Assembly: GCF_022760965.1 (NCBI RefSeq)
Contig: NZ_JAKVIJ010000001.1
Location: 310,001-374,000, forward strand
From: Simplicispira sedimenti
GTDB lineage: Bacteria > Pseudomonadota > Gammaproteobacteria > Burkholderiales > Burkholderiaceae_C
DNA: 64,000 nt
Reading direction: 5' to 3'
Shown: positions 34,917-45,142 of the stretch, in pieces
Layout: each line of letters opens with the position of its first letter
Position numbering within the stretch: position 1 is the first letter of the stretch
Notes under the pieces: generated by a model
Database searches by the model: none
Told to the model about the DNA's origin: nothing
The model's input: the letters and a program-made list of their open reading frames with translations, nothing else
Translations under genes and position numbers: made by a program

Positions 34917-36419
34917 TCAGCGCAGCAAGGCCAGTACGCCCTGGGGTAATTGGTTGGCCTGCGCGACCATGGCGGTGCCTGCTTGCTGCAGGATCTGGGC
35001 GCGCGAGAGGTTGGCCGTTTCTGCCGCAAAGTCGGCATCCTGGATGCGGCTGCGCGAGGCGGAGAGGTTTTCCGAGGTGACCTGTAGATTGACGATGGAA
35101 GTCTCGAAGCGCGATTGCAGTGCACCGAGCTTGGCGCGTTCGCCATTGATGTGCTGCAAGGCGGAATCAACGATCCTCAGAGCCAGTTGAGAGGTGTCAA
35201 AGCTGGTGATGTCAAGGCTGGCAACGGTGTTGAGTTCTGATGCCCCCGCCACATTGAAGCTTGTGGTGGTTGAAGCATTGCTGTCGGTGACAGAAAAGCC
35301 CTTGTCGGAATCAAGCTCGATGGTGCCCACCACGGTGCCAGTTCCACCCGCGCCGTCCACGTTGACGGAGCCCGTGGGGCCATTGAACACGCCGGCGCTG
35401 GTGACCGAGTAGCTTCGCAGGTAGAGATCGCTCAACCCATCGTTGCTGTTGTTGGTGATGTTGATGGTGTTGCCCGAGGCGTTGGTCAGCTTCAGGTTGC
35501 CCACCACACCATCGTGTGATTGGTAAGTGGCGTCGTACTCGGCGATGACACCGGTTTTGGCACTCATCTCGTTGAACGCGCTGACGATGGCGCCATAGTC
35601 GTCTGCAGATCGGCCTGAAGTGGTCTTGAAGCTGATGGTGACCGGGGTGGCGTTGTCGCTGGTAATTTCGAGCTTGAAAGTCTGATTGAGGGCGAAAAAG
35701 ATGGCGGCTTCGGTGCGGGCGGTGGCAGTGACTCCGGTAGCTGCACTTTGCGTGTTGATCTTGGCTGCCGCATCCTTGGCCGATTCGCCAGCGGCGATGG
35801 TGATCGCTGAGCTGCTGCCCAGTGGGCCGTTGATGGTGATGTCGCCACCGGTTTGCGCTGCCGCCGCGTTGGCCGCTGCATCTGGCCCGTTGCCGGTGGT
35901 GCGTTGGGCACCGTATTTCTGGGTCTGCAGGTTCACCGTGGACGCTGTGATGACCTGGTTGGCGTTGGCTCCCACTTGGAACTGCTGGGTTCCAAAGCTG
36001 CCGTCCAGCAGTTTGGAACCGTTGAACTGGGTGGTCTGGGAAATACGGTCCAGCTCACTCACCAACTGGCCTACTTCACCCTGCAGGGCCTGCCGGTCAC
36101 TCGCGCTGTTGGAGGCGTTGGCCGACTGCACGGCCAGTTCGCGGATGCGCTGCAGGATGTCGCCCGAAGCCTTGAGTGCGCCTTCAGCCGTCTGAGCGAG
36201 CGAGATGCCGTCGTTGGCATTGCGCACAGCCTGGTTCAGGCCGCGGATCTGGCTGGTAAAGCGCTCGGAGATGGCCAGGCCAGCGGCGTCGTCCTTGGCA
36301 CTGTTGATGCGCAGACCCGAAGACAGGCGCTGGATGGAGGTGCCGATCGAGGACTTGCTCATGCCCAGGTTGCGCTGGGCTGTAAGCGACGCAACATTGG
36401 CGTTGATGGTGGACGGCAC
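34917..36419 (-). CDS. fliC: Flagellin
   Basis: The 500-residue filament subunit has the conserved N-terminal D0/D1 region (about 1-140, with ASLTAQRNLG, SSGLRINSAKDDAAGLAIS and ERFTSQIRGLNQAVRNANDGISLAQTAEGAL). Its variable low-complexity middle is followed by the C-terminal D1/D0 (about 420-500, ending NQLPQGVLALLR). The start is GTG 36419 behind GGAGGGGG. A sigma-28-type promoter is upstream. No other flagellar gene is in the window, so this is an isolated flagellin locus. Confidence 0.95.
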   Translation of the reverse strand: MPSTINANVASLTAQRNLGMSKSSIGTSIQRLSSGLRINSAKDDAAGLAISERFTSQIRGLNQAVRNANDGISLAQTAEGALKASGDILQRIRELAVQSANASNSASDRQALQGEVGQLVSELDRISQTTQFNGSKLLDGSFGTQQFQVGANANQVITASTVNLQTQKYGAQRTTGNGPDAAANAAAAQTGGDITINGPLGSSSAITIAAGESAKDAAAKINTQSAATGVTATARTEAAIFFALNQTFKLEITSDNATPVTISFKTTSGRSADDYGAIVSAFNEMSAKTGVIAEYDATYQSHDGVVGNLKLTNASGNTINITNNSNDGLSDLYLRSYSVTSAGVFNGPTGSVNVDGAGGTGTVVGTIELDSDKGFSVTDSNASTTTSFNVAGASELNTVASLDITSFDTSQLALRIVDSALQHINGERAKLGALQSRFETSIVNLQVTSENLSASRSRIQDADFAAETANLSRAQILQQAGTAMVAQANQLPQGVLALLR

Positions 36420-36480
36420 GGAGCAACCCCCTCCAGGGCAGAAAACGAATTCCCCGGCGATTGGGAGGGGATTGCATTCC

Positions 36481-36507
36481 TTTTCGGCGCCGCTTGTCCG
36501 AACTTGA
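36481..36507 (-). promoter_or_regulatory. Sigma-28 (FliA) promoter of fliC
   Basis: On the minus strand TCAAGTT (36507-36501) and GCCGAAAA (36488-36481) are separated by exactly 12 nt. This closely fits the FliA consensus TCAAGTT-N12-GCCGATAA. It lies about 60 bp before the fliC GTG. Confidence 0.8.
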
Positions 36508-36541
36508 GGGTTGTTTGTGGTGTGGGCGGGCTGTGGTTTAC

Positions 36542-37708
36542 CTAGCGCCCCAGCAGCGAGCGCGCCACCAGTTCCTTCATGATTTCCGACGTGCCGCCGT
36601 AGATGCGCAGCACGCGTGCATCGGTCCAGAAGCGCGAGATGGGGTACTCGGCCATGTAGCCGTAGCCGCCAAAGAGCTGCAGGCAGGCGTCGGCCACGCG
36701 GCTGAAGACCTCAGTGGTGTGCAGCTTGAGCGCACTCACGGCGTCGGGCGTGAGTTCACCGCGCTCGTAGGCGGCCACGCTGGCATTCAAAAACGCCTCG
36801 GCGGCGGCGATGTCACTGGCGCACTGGGCCAGCGTGAAGCGCGTGTTCTGGAACTGGCCGATGGCCTGGCCAAAAGCCTGGCGTTCCTGCACGTACTTCA
36901 CCGTGGCATCCAGCGCCCCCTTGGCGCCGTACACCGCCTGCACGCCGATGATGAGGCGCTCGCGCGGCAGCTCGCGCATCATTTGCACAAAGCCCTGGCC
37001 CTCTACGCCGCCCAACAGGGCGTCAGCGGGCACGCGCAGGTCGTTGAAGAACAGCTCTGACGTATCGCCCGCGTGCTGGCCGATCTTCTCCAGGTTCTGG
37101 CCGCGCGTGAAGCCGGGCGTTTTGGTGTCGACCAGGAACAGGCTCACGCCCTTGGCGCCCGCCGCCGGGTCGGTCTTGGCGGCGAGCACCAGCAGGTCGC
37201 AGTGCTGGCCGTTGCTGATGAAGATCTTGCTGCCGTTGATGACGTAGTGGTCGCCGTCCTTGCGCGCCGTGGTGCGGATGGCTTTGAGGTCGCTGCCCGC
37301 GCCGGGCTCGGTCATGCCGATGGCCGCCACGGCCTCGCCGCTGACCATGCGCGGCAGCCAGTACGCGCGCTGTGCCTCGGTGCCGCAGTGCAGCAGGTAG
37401 GGCGGAATGATGTCGTTGTGCACCTGCAGCCCGCCGACGAAGCCGCCGTAGCCCCGGCGCGAGAGTACCTCCACCACGGCGAACGAGAAGTGCACGCTGG
37501 CCCCCGGCCCGCCGTACTGCTCGGGCACGTCGGCGCAGAGGTAGCCGTTCTCGCCCATCTTGCGGAACAGTTCGCGGCTGACGAGGCCGGCCTTTTCCCA
37601 GTCGCGGTAGTGCGGCTCGATCTCGGTGTCGCAAAAGCGCTCCAGCGATTCGGTGAAGAGCTGCAGTTCGGCCTTCTGCTCGGCCGTGAGGAGGGTGTTG
37701 GGGAGCAT
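36542..37708 (-). CDS. Acyl-CoA dehydrogenase
   Basis: The 388-residue flavoenzyme performs the alpha,beta-oxidation step of acyl-CoA breakdown. It has AAIGMTEPGAGSDLKAIRTTA for FAD and substrate binding, YVINGSKIFISNG, the QAVYGAKGALDATVKYVQERQAFGQAIGQFQ helix, and the C-terminal LQLFGGYGYMAEYPISRFWTDARVLRIYGGTSEIMKELVAR signature. It is the last gene of a minus-strand set with a thiolase and an acyl-CoA ligase. The chain-length class cannot be told reliably. Confidence 0.93.
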   Translation of the reverse strand: MLPNTLLTAEQKAELQLFTESLERFCDTEIEPHYRDWEKAGLVSRELFRKMGENGYLCADVPEQYGGPGASVHFSFAVVEVLSRRGYGGFVGGLQVHNDIIPPYLLHCGTEAQRAYWLPRMVSGEAVAAIGMTEPGAGSDLKAIRTTARKDGDHYVINGSKIFISNGQHCDLLVLAAKTDPAAGAKGVSLFLVDTKTPGFTRGQNLEKIGQHAGDTSELFFNDLRVPADALLGGVEGQGFVQMMRELPRERLIIGVQAVYGAKGALDATVKYVQERQAFGQAIGQFQNTRFTLAQCASDIAAAEAFLNASVAAYERGELTPDAVSALKLHTTEVFSRVADACLQLFGGYGYMAEYPISRFWTDARVLRIYGGTSEIMKELVARSLLGR

Positions 37709-37710
37709 TT

Positions 37711-37756
37711 TTGCTATGAATGTAGGAGCTGCCAGCGCTTGATGGATAAGCGCTGG
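37711..37756. repeat. Dispersed two-hairpin repeat, well-formed copy
   Basis: CCAGCGCTT (37732-37740) pairs with AAGCGCTGG (37748-37756) around GATGGAT. It is preceded by TTGCTATGAATGTAGGAGC, the degenerate second hairpin. It fills the gap between the thiolase and acyl-CoA dehydrogenase genes. In some operons such elements could act as processing or attenuation hairpins. Confidence 0.8.
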
Positions 37757-37769
37757 AGGCTAAAAAAAC

Positions 37770-38957
37770 TCAAACCCGTTCGAAGATGGCCGCAATGCCT
37801 TGGCCGCCACCAATGCACATGGTCACCAGCGCATAGCGCCCGCCCGTGCGGTGCAGCTCGGCAATCGCCTTGGTGGTGATGATGGCGCCCGTGGCGCCCA
37901 CAGGGTGGCCCAGCGAGATGCCCGAGCCGTTGGGGTTGACCTTGGCCGGGTCGAAGCCCAGCTCCTGGGCCACGGCGCAGGCCTGGGCGGCGAAGGCCTC
38001 GTTGGCTTCGATCACGTCCATGTCCTGCACCTTGAGGCCGGTGCGCGCCAGCACCTTTTGTGTGGCGGGCACCGGGCCAATGCCCATGTAGGCCGGGTCC
38101 ACGCCGGCGTGCGCGTAGCCGACGAGGCGCGCCAGGGGCTTGAGGCCCAGAGCCGCCACGCGGTCGCCCGCGGCCAGCACCACGGCAGCCGCGCCGTCGT
38201 TGATGCCCGAGGCGTTGCCAGCGGTCACCGTGCCGCCTTCCTTCTTGAAGGCGGGCTTCATGCCAGCCAGCACTTGCAGTGTGGTCTCGGCGCGCACATG
38301 CTCGTCGGTATCAAACAGCACCGTGCCCTTGCGCGTGGCGATCTCCACGGGAACGATCTGCTCCTTGAAGTAGCCCGCGGCGATGGCGGCGGCGGCGCGC
38401 TGCTGGCTTTGCAGGGCGAGCTGGTCCTGCATCTCACGGCTGATCTTGTAGCGCTCGGCCACGTTCTCGGCGGTGATGCCCATGTGCATCTTCTGCCAGG
38501 GGTCGTGCAGGATGCCCAGCATGTAGTCGATGCTCTTGGCGTCGCCCATGCGTGCGCCCCAGCGGGAGGCTTGGTCGAAGTAGGGGCCGCGGCTCATGCT
38601 CTCGGAGCCGCCGCCAATGGCCACGTCGCAGTCGCCCAGGCGGATGGCCTGCGCTGCCGACACGATGGCCTGCAGGCCCGAGCCGCACAGGCGGTTGACG
38701 TTGAAGGCGGGTGTTTCGATGGGGCAGCCTGCGTCGATGGCGGCCACGCGGCTGAGGTACGCGTCCTTGGTGTCGGTGGGAATCACATTGCCCATGACCA
38801 CATGGCCCACCGCGTCGGCGGCAATGCCGGCGCGCGCAATGGCGGCCTTGACAGCGGTGGTGGCGAGCTGGGTGTTGGGCACGTCCTTCAGGCTGCCGCC
38901 GAAGGTGCCGATGGCGGTGCGGGCGGTACTGACGACAAAGACATCACGTGAGGTCAT
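37770..38957 (-). CDS. Thiolase (acetyl-CoA C-acyltransferase)
   Basis: From ATG 38957 (GGAG upstream) the 395-residue enzyme has the thiolase nucleophile Cys in NVNRLCGSGLQAIVSAAQ, NGSGISLGHPVGATGAI, and the C-terminal MCIGGGQGIA with the second catalytic Cys. It can cleave beta-ketoacyl-CoA or condense acetyl-CoA. The context of an acyl-CoA dehydrogenase and an acyl-CoA ligase points to degradation. The longer start at 38969 is unlikely. Confidence 0.93.
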   Translation of the reverse strand: MTSRDVFVVSTARTAIGTFGGSLKDVPNTQLATTAVKAAIARAGIAADAVGHVVMGNVIPTDTKDAYLSRVAAIDAGCPIETPAFNVNRLCGSGLQAIVSAAQAIRLGDCDVAIGGGSESMSRGPYFDQASRWGARMGDAKSIDYMLGILHDPWQKMHMGITAENVAERYKISREMQDQLALQSQQRAAAAIAAGYFKEQIVPVEIATRKGTVLFDTDEHVRAETTLQVLAGMKPAFKKEGGTVTAGNASGINDGAAAVVLAAGDRVAALGLKPLARLVGYAHAGVDPAYMGIGPVPATQKVLARTGLKVQDMDVIEANEAFAAQACAVAQELGFDPAKVNPNGSGISLGHPVGATGAIITTKAIAELHRTGGRYALVTMCIGGGQGIAAIFERV

Positions 38958-39053
38958 GGGGGGCTCCAAAAAGGGATAAAAGAGGGCAAACCAGCGGAAA
39001 ACCAGGGTTCAGCAAGCATTATCACGAGGCTTGCGGACCCAGGCTCCCGCAGA

Positions 39054-40874
39054 TCAGCGGTACAGCGCTTCGATTTCGGCGGCGTAGGTCTTGTAGATGC
39101 TGGAGCGTCGCACCTTCATGGTGGCGGTGACCTCGCCGTCGTCGTGGTCCAGCTCCTTGGTGAGCAGGTGGAATTTGCGGATCTGCGCCACCTGCGCCAG
39201 CTTGGCGTTGCCGGCGGCGATCTCGGTGTCGATGAGCTGGCGCACCTCGGGGGTTTCGACGAGCGAGCGGAAGTGCGTGAACGGGATGCGCTGGGCCTCG
39301 GCCCATTTGCCCACCGTTTCGTAGTCGAGCATGACCAGCGCGCCGACGAACTTGCGCCCCTCGGCGACGATGATGCATTCCTTGATGTAGGGGCTGGCCT
39401 TCATCGTGTTCTCGATCTCGGACGGCGTGAGGTTCTTGCCGCCGGCGGTGATCATGATGTCCTTCAAGCGGTCCACGATCTTGATCTGGCCGTCCACCAG
39501 GCGCACCACGTCGCCCGTGTGCAGCCAGCCATCCACGATGCTTTGCGCCGTGGCCTCGGGGTTCTTGTAGTAGCCCGCGAACACCATGTCGCCCTTGATC
39601 TGGAACTCGCCGCCCAGGTCGTCGTCGCTGCCCTTGGCGATGCGCCACTCCACGCCGCTCGTGGGCACGCCCACGGTGCCGACCTGCACAGCGTCCAGCT
39701 TGTGGCCGGTGACCATGCCGGTCGATTCGGTCAGGCCATAGACCTCAACCAGCGGCACGCCGAGCACGCGGAAGAAGCGCACCACGTCGGGCGGAATGGG
39801 CGCGGCGCCGGTGAGCGCCACCTTGGCCTCGCGCAGGCCGATGAAGTTCTGCAGCGCACGGAACACCAGCCAGTAGCAGGCGGTGTAGGTGAACATCTCG
39901 CCGATGCTCCAGCGCGCGCGGGGCTTTTCGGCCAGCGGCTGGCAGGCGGCATAGGCCTTGCGGAACAGCGCGCGGCGCAGGCCGCCGGTTTCCTGCAGCT
40001 TGATGCTGATGGCGGCGTGCATCTTCTCCCAGATGCGCGGCACGCCGAGGAACATGGTGGGCGCCACTTCGCGCAAATCCTCCTGCACGGTGCGGATGGA
40101 TTCACCGAAGTTGACCTGCGAGCCCACGTACACCGGCACGAAGGTGGTGAGCATCTGCTCGGCCACGTGGCACAGCGGCAGGTAGGACAGGTGGGTGGTG
40201 TCTTGCGTGAGCTGGAGCCGGTCCACGATGCCGGGCACCACGCCGCGGATGTTGCGGTAGGAAATCATCGCGCCCTTGGGCTTGCCGGTGGAGCCCGAGG
40301 TGTAGATCATGAGCCCGATGTCGTCGAGCTTCTGGCGCGCCAGCGCGGCCTCGATGGTCGCGAGCTGGCCGCTTTGCGCGCCGAGCCGTTCCACCTCGCC
40401 GAAGGGGACGATGAGGTCGCGCACCCCGGGCGCGAAGCTGCGCAGGCCCTTGGTCTCCATGACCACGATCTTTTTCAGGCGCGGCAGATCGTCCAGGGCT
40501 TCGAGCACCTTGTCGGTCTGCTCCTGGTCCTCGCAGACGATGATCTCGATGTCGGCGTGGCCCACCACGTAGGCCACCTCGGGCGAGGGGCTGGTGGGAT
40601 ACACGCCCACGGTGACGGCGCCGACCAGGCCCGCGCCCATTTGCGTGAGCACCCATTCGATGCGGTTCTCGGCGATCACGCCCACATGGCCGCCCTCGGG
40701 CAGCCCCAGGGCGCGCAGGCCCAGGCCGAAGTGGCAGGCACGCTCGAAGTACTGGGCCCAGGTGAAGGGCTTCCAGATGCCGAAGTCCTTTTGCCGGATG
40801 GCGACGCGCGCGGCATCCTGGCGCGCGCGCTCGCGCAGCATCTGGGGCAGGGTGAGTTCGGGGAGATTCAACAT
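39054..40874 (-). CDS. AMP-dependent acyl-CoA synthetase (long-chain type)
   Basis: From ATG 40874 the 606-residue ligase activates a carboxylic acid to its CoA thioester through an acyl-AMP. It has the P-loop-like YTSGSTGKPKGAMISYRN, the VYGLTESTGMVTGH motif, and DGWLHTGDVVRLVDGQIKIVDRLKD...GGKNLTPSEIENTMK of the adenylate-forming family, ending with a DHDDGEVTATMKVRR tail. It is closest in style to FAA1/FadD15-type long-chain ligases. It lies between the ABC transporter genes and the thiolase. Confidence 0.92.
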   Translation of the reverse strand: MLNLPELTLPQMLRERARQDAARVAIRQKDFGIWKPFTWAQYFERACHFGLGLRALGLPEGGHVGVIAENRIEWVLTQMGAGLVGAVTVGVYPTSPSPEVAYVVGHADIEIIVCEDQEQTDKVLEALDDLPRLKKIVVMETKGLRSFAPGVRDLIVPFGEVERLGAQSGQLATIEAALARQKLDDIGLMIYTSGSTGKPKGAMISYRNIRGVVPGIVDRLQLTQDTTHLSYLPLCHVAEQMLTTFVPVYVGSQVNFGESIRTVQEDLREVAPTMFLGVPRIWEKMHAAISIKLQETGGLRRALFRKAYAACQPLAEKPRARWSIGEMFTYTACYWLVFRALQNFIGLREAKVALTGAAPIPPDVVRFFRVLGVPLVEVYGLTESTGMVTGHKLDAVQVGTVGVPTSGVEWRIAKGSDDDLGGEFQIKGDMVFAGYYKNPEATAQSIVDGWLHTGDVVRLVDGQIKIVDRLKDIMITAGGKNLTPSEIENTMKASPYIKECIIVAEGRKFVGALVMLDYETVGKWAEAQRIPFTHFRSLVETPEVRQLIDTEIAAGNAKLAQVAQIRKFHLLTKELDHDDGEVTATMKVRRSSIYKTYAAEIEALYR

Positions 40875-40962
40875 ATCAGTGATCCATTGCGCGTCGTGTC
40901 CACGCGCAGCCGTAAAACCGGCACGGCCCAGGCCAGCGGCCACCGCGCAAGGGCCGCCCCGC

Positions 40963-41038
40963 CGCGCTGGTGGCGTCCCCCTTCCCGCATCGCGCAGCGA
41001 AGCGAGAGAAGGGGGAAGGCGCGAAGCGCCACAGGGGG
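40963..41038. repeat. Long intergenic palindromic repeat, copy 1
   Basis: This segment of about 76 bp in the gap before the ligase gene recurs, inverted and about 95% identical by eye, at the right edge of the window (63920-64000). It folds on itself: GTGGCG with CGCCAC outside, and CCCCCTT with AAGGGGG inside. It contains the motif GCATCGCGCAGCGAAGCGAG. It looks like a species-specific intergenic element rather than a gene. Confidence 0.8.
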
Positions 41039-41048
41039 TTGTGCACGC

Positions 41049-41870
<822 letters not shown>

Positions 41871-41883
41871 GGCAAAGGCAGTG

Positions 41884-43071
41884 TCAGAGCTTGATCCAGT
41901 CGGAGGCGGCGACCATCTTCTGGGCCTTCATGTCGGCACGGTAGACGCGGCCGACGGGAATGGAGTTGCCCTTGATGGTGATCGGCACGCCGATCAGGCC
42001 GCCGGTGTCGTAGTCCTTGATGCTGTTGAGCGCGGCCTTGAGGTTGGTGCCCGTCAGTGGCTTGTTCGCGTCCAGGGTGCGCTTGGCCGATTCGAGGAAC
42101 AGCATGGCGGCGAGGAAGCCCTGGATGTAGGCCGTGCTCTGGTATTCCGGGCGCATGGCGCGGATCTTCTCCAGCATGGGGGCTTTTTCGGTGTCGTAGT
42201 AGTAGCGGTAGGGCATCACGCCCATGAAGCCTTCGCCGACCTCGCCCATCTTCATGACGGTGGAGCTGTCCATGGTCCAGAAGGTGCCCATCCACTTCGA
42301 CTGCATGCCCTGCTGCTTGCCCTGGGTGATGAACTCGGGGATGGGCGCGAGGATGTAGCCGTGGAAGATGGTGTAGTCGGGCGCGGCGCGGCGCAGCTTG
42401 ATGACCTCGCCCGAGACGTCCACGCTGCCCGGGGGCGTCATGATCTTCACGACCACGTTCAGGCCCAGCTTCTTGGCCTCGGCTTCGCTTTCGTCGATGG
42501 GGTCGCGGCCGAACTCGGAGTCGGAATAGACGAAAGCCACCTTGGCACCCGGCTTTTCCTTGGCGATGTGCTTGAGCAGGATGCCGAACATCTCGGTGTA
42601 GTCGGGACCCACCATGAACTGGTTGGGGTATTTCTGCGGGTTGTTCAGCTCGGTGGCGAACGAGGCGCCCGCCATCAGGATGTTGCCGTTGCGGTCCAGC
42701 TCGGGGTTGATGGTCTTGGCGAAGCCCGTGGAGTCGCCGTAGTAGACGTTGACCTTGTTCTGGCTGGTGATCTTCTTGAACGCGGCGACGGACACATCGA
42801 CCTTGTAGCCCGTGTCCTCGGGCACGTACTTGACCTTGCGGCCCTTGATGCCGCCCGCGTCGTTGACGATCTTCACGTAGTCCTGGATACCGGCGTTGAT
42901 GCCCACGCCCGCAAAGGCGAATACGCCCGTCATGGGGATGGAGCCGCCGATGACGATCTCCTCGGCGCCCTGCGCGAGCACGGACAGTGGGTGCATGAGC
43001 GAGGCAGCGCCTGCGGCGGCGGCGCCCAGCATCAGGCTGCGGCGCTGGGGGGAAATGCGTTGGTGGTCCAT
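41884..43071 (-). CDS. ABC transporter periplasmic substrate-binding protein, LivK type
   Basis: The 395-residue Peripla_BP_6-type receptor has a probable twin-arginine signal (SPQRRSLMLGAAAAG, ending near VLAQG). The mature protein begins EEIVIGGSIPMTGVFAFAGVGINAG and has two lobes. Tat export and the linked acyl-CoA genes suggest that the ligand is not a simple amino acid. It lies between livM and livF. Confidence 0.92.
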   Translation of the reverse strand: MDHQRISPQRRSLMLGAAAAGAASLMHPLSVLAQGAEEIVIGGSIPMTGVFAFAGVGINAGIQDYVKIVNDAGGIKGRKVKYVPEDTGYKVDVSVAAFKKITSQNKVNVYYGDSTGFAKTINPELDRNGNILMAGASFATELNNPQKYPNQFMVGPDYTEMFGILLKHIAKEKPGAKVAFVYSDSEFGRDPIDESEAEAKKLGLNVVVKIMTPPGSVDVSGEVIKLRRAAPDYTIFHGYILAPIPEFITQGKQQGMQSKWMGTFWTMDSSTVMKMGEVGEGFMGVMPYRYYYDTEKAPMLEKIRAMRPEYQSTAYIQGFLAAMLFLESAKRTLDANKPLTGTNLKAALNSIKDYDTGGLIGVPITIKGNSIPVGRVYRADMKAQKMVAASDWIKL

Positions 43072-43123
43072 GCTTGTCTCCTTCGGTTGTGATGTGGTGG
43101 CAGGAAAGCGGGGTGTGGCGGCT

Positions 43124-44161
43124 TCAGTTGCGGAAGGGCCACAGGTGGAAGAAGCGGCGGATGCGCCGCCACACCTCGGCCAGGCCGTGCGGCTCGAACA
43201 CCAGGAAGCCGATGATCAAGAGGCCGAAGATGATGGTGCGCACGGGCGAGAGGAACACCGTGTATTGCGTGCTGTTGGGCAGCAGGTCGAACACCAGCTT
43301 GAGCAGCTCGGGCACCATGGTCATGAACACCGCGCCCAGGATGCCGCCCAGGATGCTGCCCATGCCGCCGACGATGATGGCCGCGAGGAAGAAGATCGAC
43401 ATCAGGAGCGGAAAGCTCTCGGGCGTGACCACGCGGAAGAAGTAGGCCCACAGGCCGCCGGCCACGCCGGCGTAGAACGAGGACAGGCCGAACGACAGCA
43501 GCTTGTAGCGCAGCAGCGGAATGCCCAGCACCTCGGCCGAGATGTCGCGGTCGCGGATGGCGATGAAGGCGCGGCCGATGCGCGTGCGGAACAGGTTGGC
43601 CGCGCCCAGCAGCATCAGCACCGTGACCGGCACGATGAGCCAATACAGGCGGAACGAGGTGTCGAGCAGCACGCCGAACAGGCTGGCCGGCGGCACGCTC
43701 AGGCCGCCGGTGCCACCCGTGAACTGCAGGTTGGCGAACAGGAAGTGCGCGATGAACGAGGCCGCGATGGTGGCGATGGCCAGGTACAGACCCTTGACGC
43801 GCAGCGAGGGCACGCCCACGATGATGCCGCCGACCATGGCCACCACGCCGCCCGCCAGGATGTTGAGCAGGAAGGGCGAGCCCACCTTGGCCTGCAGGAT
43901 GGCCACGGTGTAGGCGCCCAGGCCCATGAAAGCCGCCTGGCCCAGGCTCACCAGCCCGGTGTAGCCGGTGAGGATGTTGAGCCCCGTGGCACTGGCCACA
44001 TTGATGCTGACGAGGCAGGCCAGGTAGAGCCAGTAGTCGCTGGCGACAAAGGGGAACAGCACCAGCAGCGCGGCGGCCACGGCCAGCCACGTCTTCTGCG
44101 TGCGCGAGTCGAACAGCGCCGCGTCGGCGACGTAGGTTTCCTTGAGGGTTCCGATGCGCAT
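43124..44161 (-). CDS. livM: ABC transporter permease, LivM family
   Basis: The 345-residue inner-membrane permease has about ten hydrophobic segments. It carries the LivM motif NILTGYTGLVSLGQAAFMGLGAYTVAIL and the EAA-like loop AFIAIRDRDISAEVLGIPLLRYKLLSFGLSSFYAGVAGGL. It pairs with LivH to form the channel. It is preceded by a palindromic intergenic element. Confidence 0.92.
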   Translation of the reverse strand: MRIGTLKETYVADAALFDSRTQKTWLAVAAALLVLFPFVASDYWLYLACLVSINVASATGLNILTGYTGLVSLGQAAFMGLGAYTVAILQAKVGSPFLLNILAGGVVAMVGGIIVGVPSLRVKGLYLAIATIAASFIAHFLFANLQFTGGTGGLSVPPASLFGVLLDTSFRLYWLIVPVTVLMLLGAANLFRTRIGRAFIAIRDRDISAEVLGIPLLRYKLLSFGLSSFYAGVAGGLWAYFFRVVTPESFPLLMSIFFLAAIIVGGMGSILGGILGAVFMTMVPELLKLVFDLLPNSTQYTVFLSPVRTIIFGLLIIGFLVFEPHGLAEVWRRIRRFFHLWPFRN

Positions 44162-44180
44162 CAGGCCTCCCGCCGGGCCG

Positions 44181-44209
44181 CCCCAAGGCAGGCCTGGGCC
44201 CCCTTGGGG
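44181..44209. repeat. Palindromic element in the livH-livM gap
   Basis: CCCCAAGG (44181-44188) pairs with CCTTGGGG (44202-44209), and a GGGGGTGC-rich tail follows. This GC-rich palindrome sits in the 90-bp gap between two operon permease genes. I see no second full copy in the window. Confidence 0.55.
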
Positions 44210-44251
44210 GGCAGTGAATACACGCAGTGATGAACGTGGGGGTGCATGGTT

Positions 44252-45142
44252 CTAGAGTCTTTCGATTTCGTGCGTGCCGAACAGGCCGTAGGGGCGCAGC
44301 ATGAGGATGCCGACCAGCACGATGAAGGTGGCCAGCAGTTTGTATTCGCCGCCCAGGTAGGCGCCGGCCAGGGCCTCGACCAGGCCGATGCACAGGCCGC
44401 CGATGAGCGCGCCGAGCACGCTGTCCAGGCCGCCGACGATCACCACGACCAGCACGGACAGACCGAACACGCCCATGCTCGACGAGATGCCGCCGATCGA
44501 GCCGACGATGATCCCCGAGATGGCCGCCAGCATGGCGGACGCCACCCAGGCCAGAGAGAACACGCGTGGCACGTTGATGCCCACCGAGTAGGCGGCGGCC
44601 TGGTCGCTGGCGGTGGCGCGCAGCGCCACGCCGCCGCGCCAGAAGCGGAACATCAGCAGCACGGCGGCGATGAATACCACCGCGATCACGGCGCCCCAGA
44701 ACACCTTGGGCGCGAGGAAGGCATCGCCCACCATGATGGGTTGCGTGGGCATGAATTCGGGCAGGCGCCGCTGGTCGGCGCTCCAGATCATTTCCACCAG
44801 GCCCACCAGCACCGAGGCCAGGCCCACGGTGACCATGAAGACGGAGATGGGCGGCTCGCCCAGCAGTGGCCGGATCATGGTGCGCTCGATCACCGCGCCC
44901 AGCAGGCCGGTGCCGAGCACGGCGGCCGGAATGGCCAGCCACAGCGGCAGCGCCATCATGGAGGCGAAGGTGAAGAACAGGTAGGCGCCCACCATGAGCA
45001 GCTCGCCGATGGCGATGTTCACCACGCGCGTGGCCTTGTAGACCATCACGAAGGCCAGCGCCGCCAGGGCGTAGAGGCCGCCGCTGGCGATGCCGGTGAG
45101 GCTGATTTCAAACAGATAGGCCCAGTCGAAGTTCAGCATCAT
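44252..45142 (-). CDS. livH: ABC transporter permease, LivH family
   Basis: The 296-residue permease begins MMLNFDWAYLFEISLTGIASGGLYALAALAFVMVYKATRVVNIAIGEL, a hallmark of LivH. The EAA-type loop ATASDQAAAYSVGINVPRVFSLAWVASAMLAAISG is present. Its start overlaps the livG stop by four bases, so the two are translationally coupled. Confidence 0.93.
   Translation of the reverse strand: MMLNFDWAYLFEISLTGIASGGLYALAALAFVMVYKATRVVNIAIGELLMVGAYLFFTFASMMALPLWLAIPAAVLGTGLLGAVIERTMIRPLLGEPPISVFMVTVGLASVLVGLVEMIWSADQRRLPEFMPTQPIMVGDAFLAPKVFWGAVIAVVFIAAVLLMFRFWRGGVALRATASDQAAAYSVGINVPRVFSLAWVASAMLAAISGIIVGSIGGISSSMGVFGLSVLVVVIVGGLDSVLGALIGGLCIGLVEALAGAYLGGEYKLLATFIVLVGILMLRPYGLFGTHEIERL

Noticed and set aside
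43032..44942. 636-residue minus-strand frame across livM and livH in another frame
   Set aside because: Arg/Gly-rich translation; the livM and livH frames carry the permease motifs.
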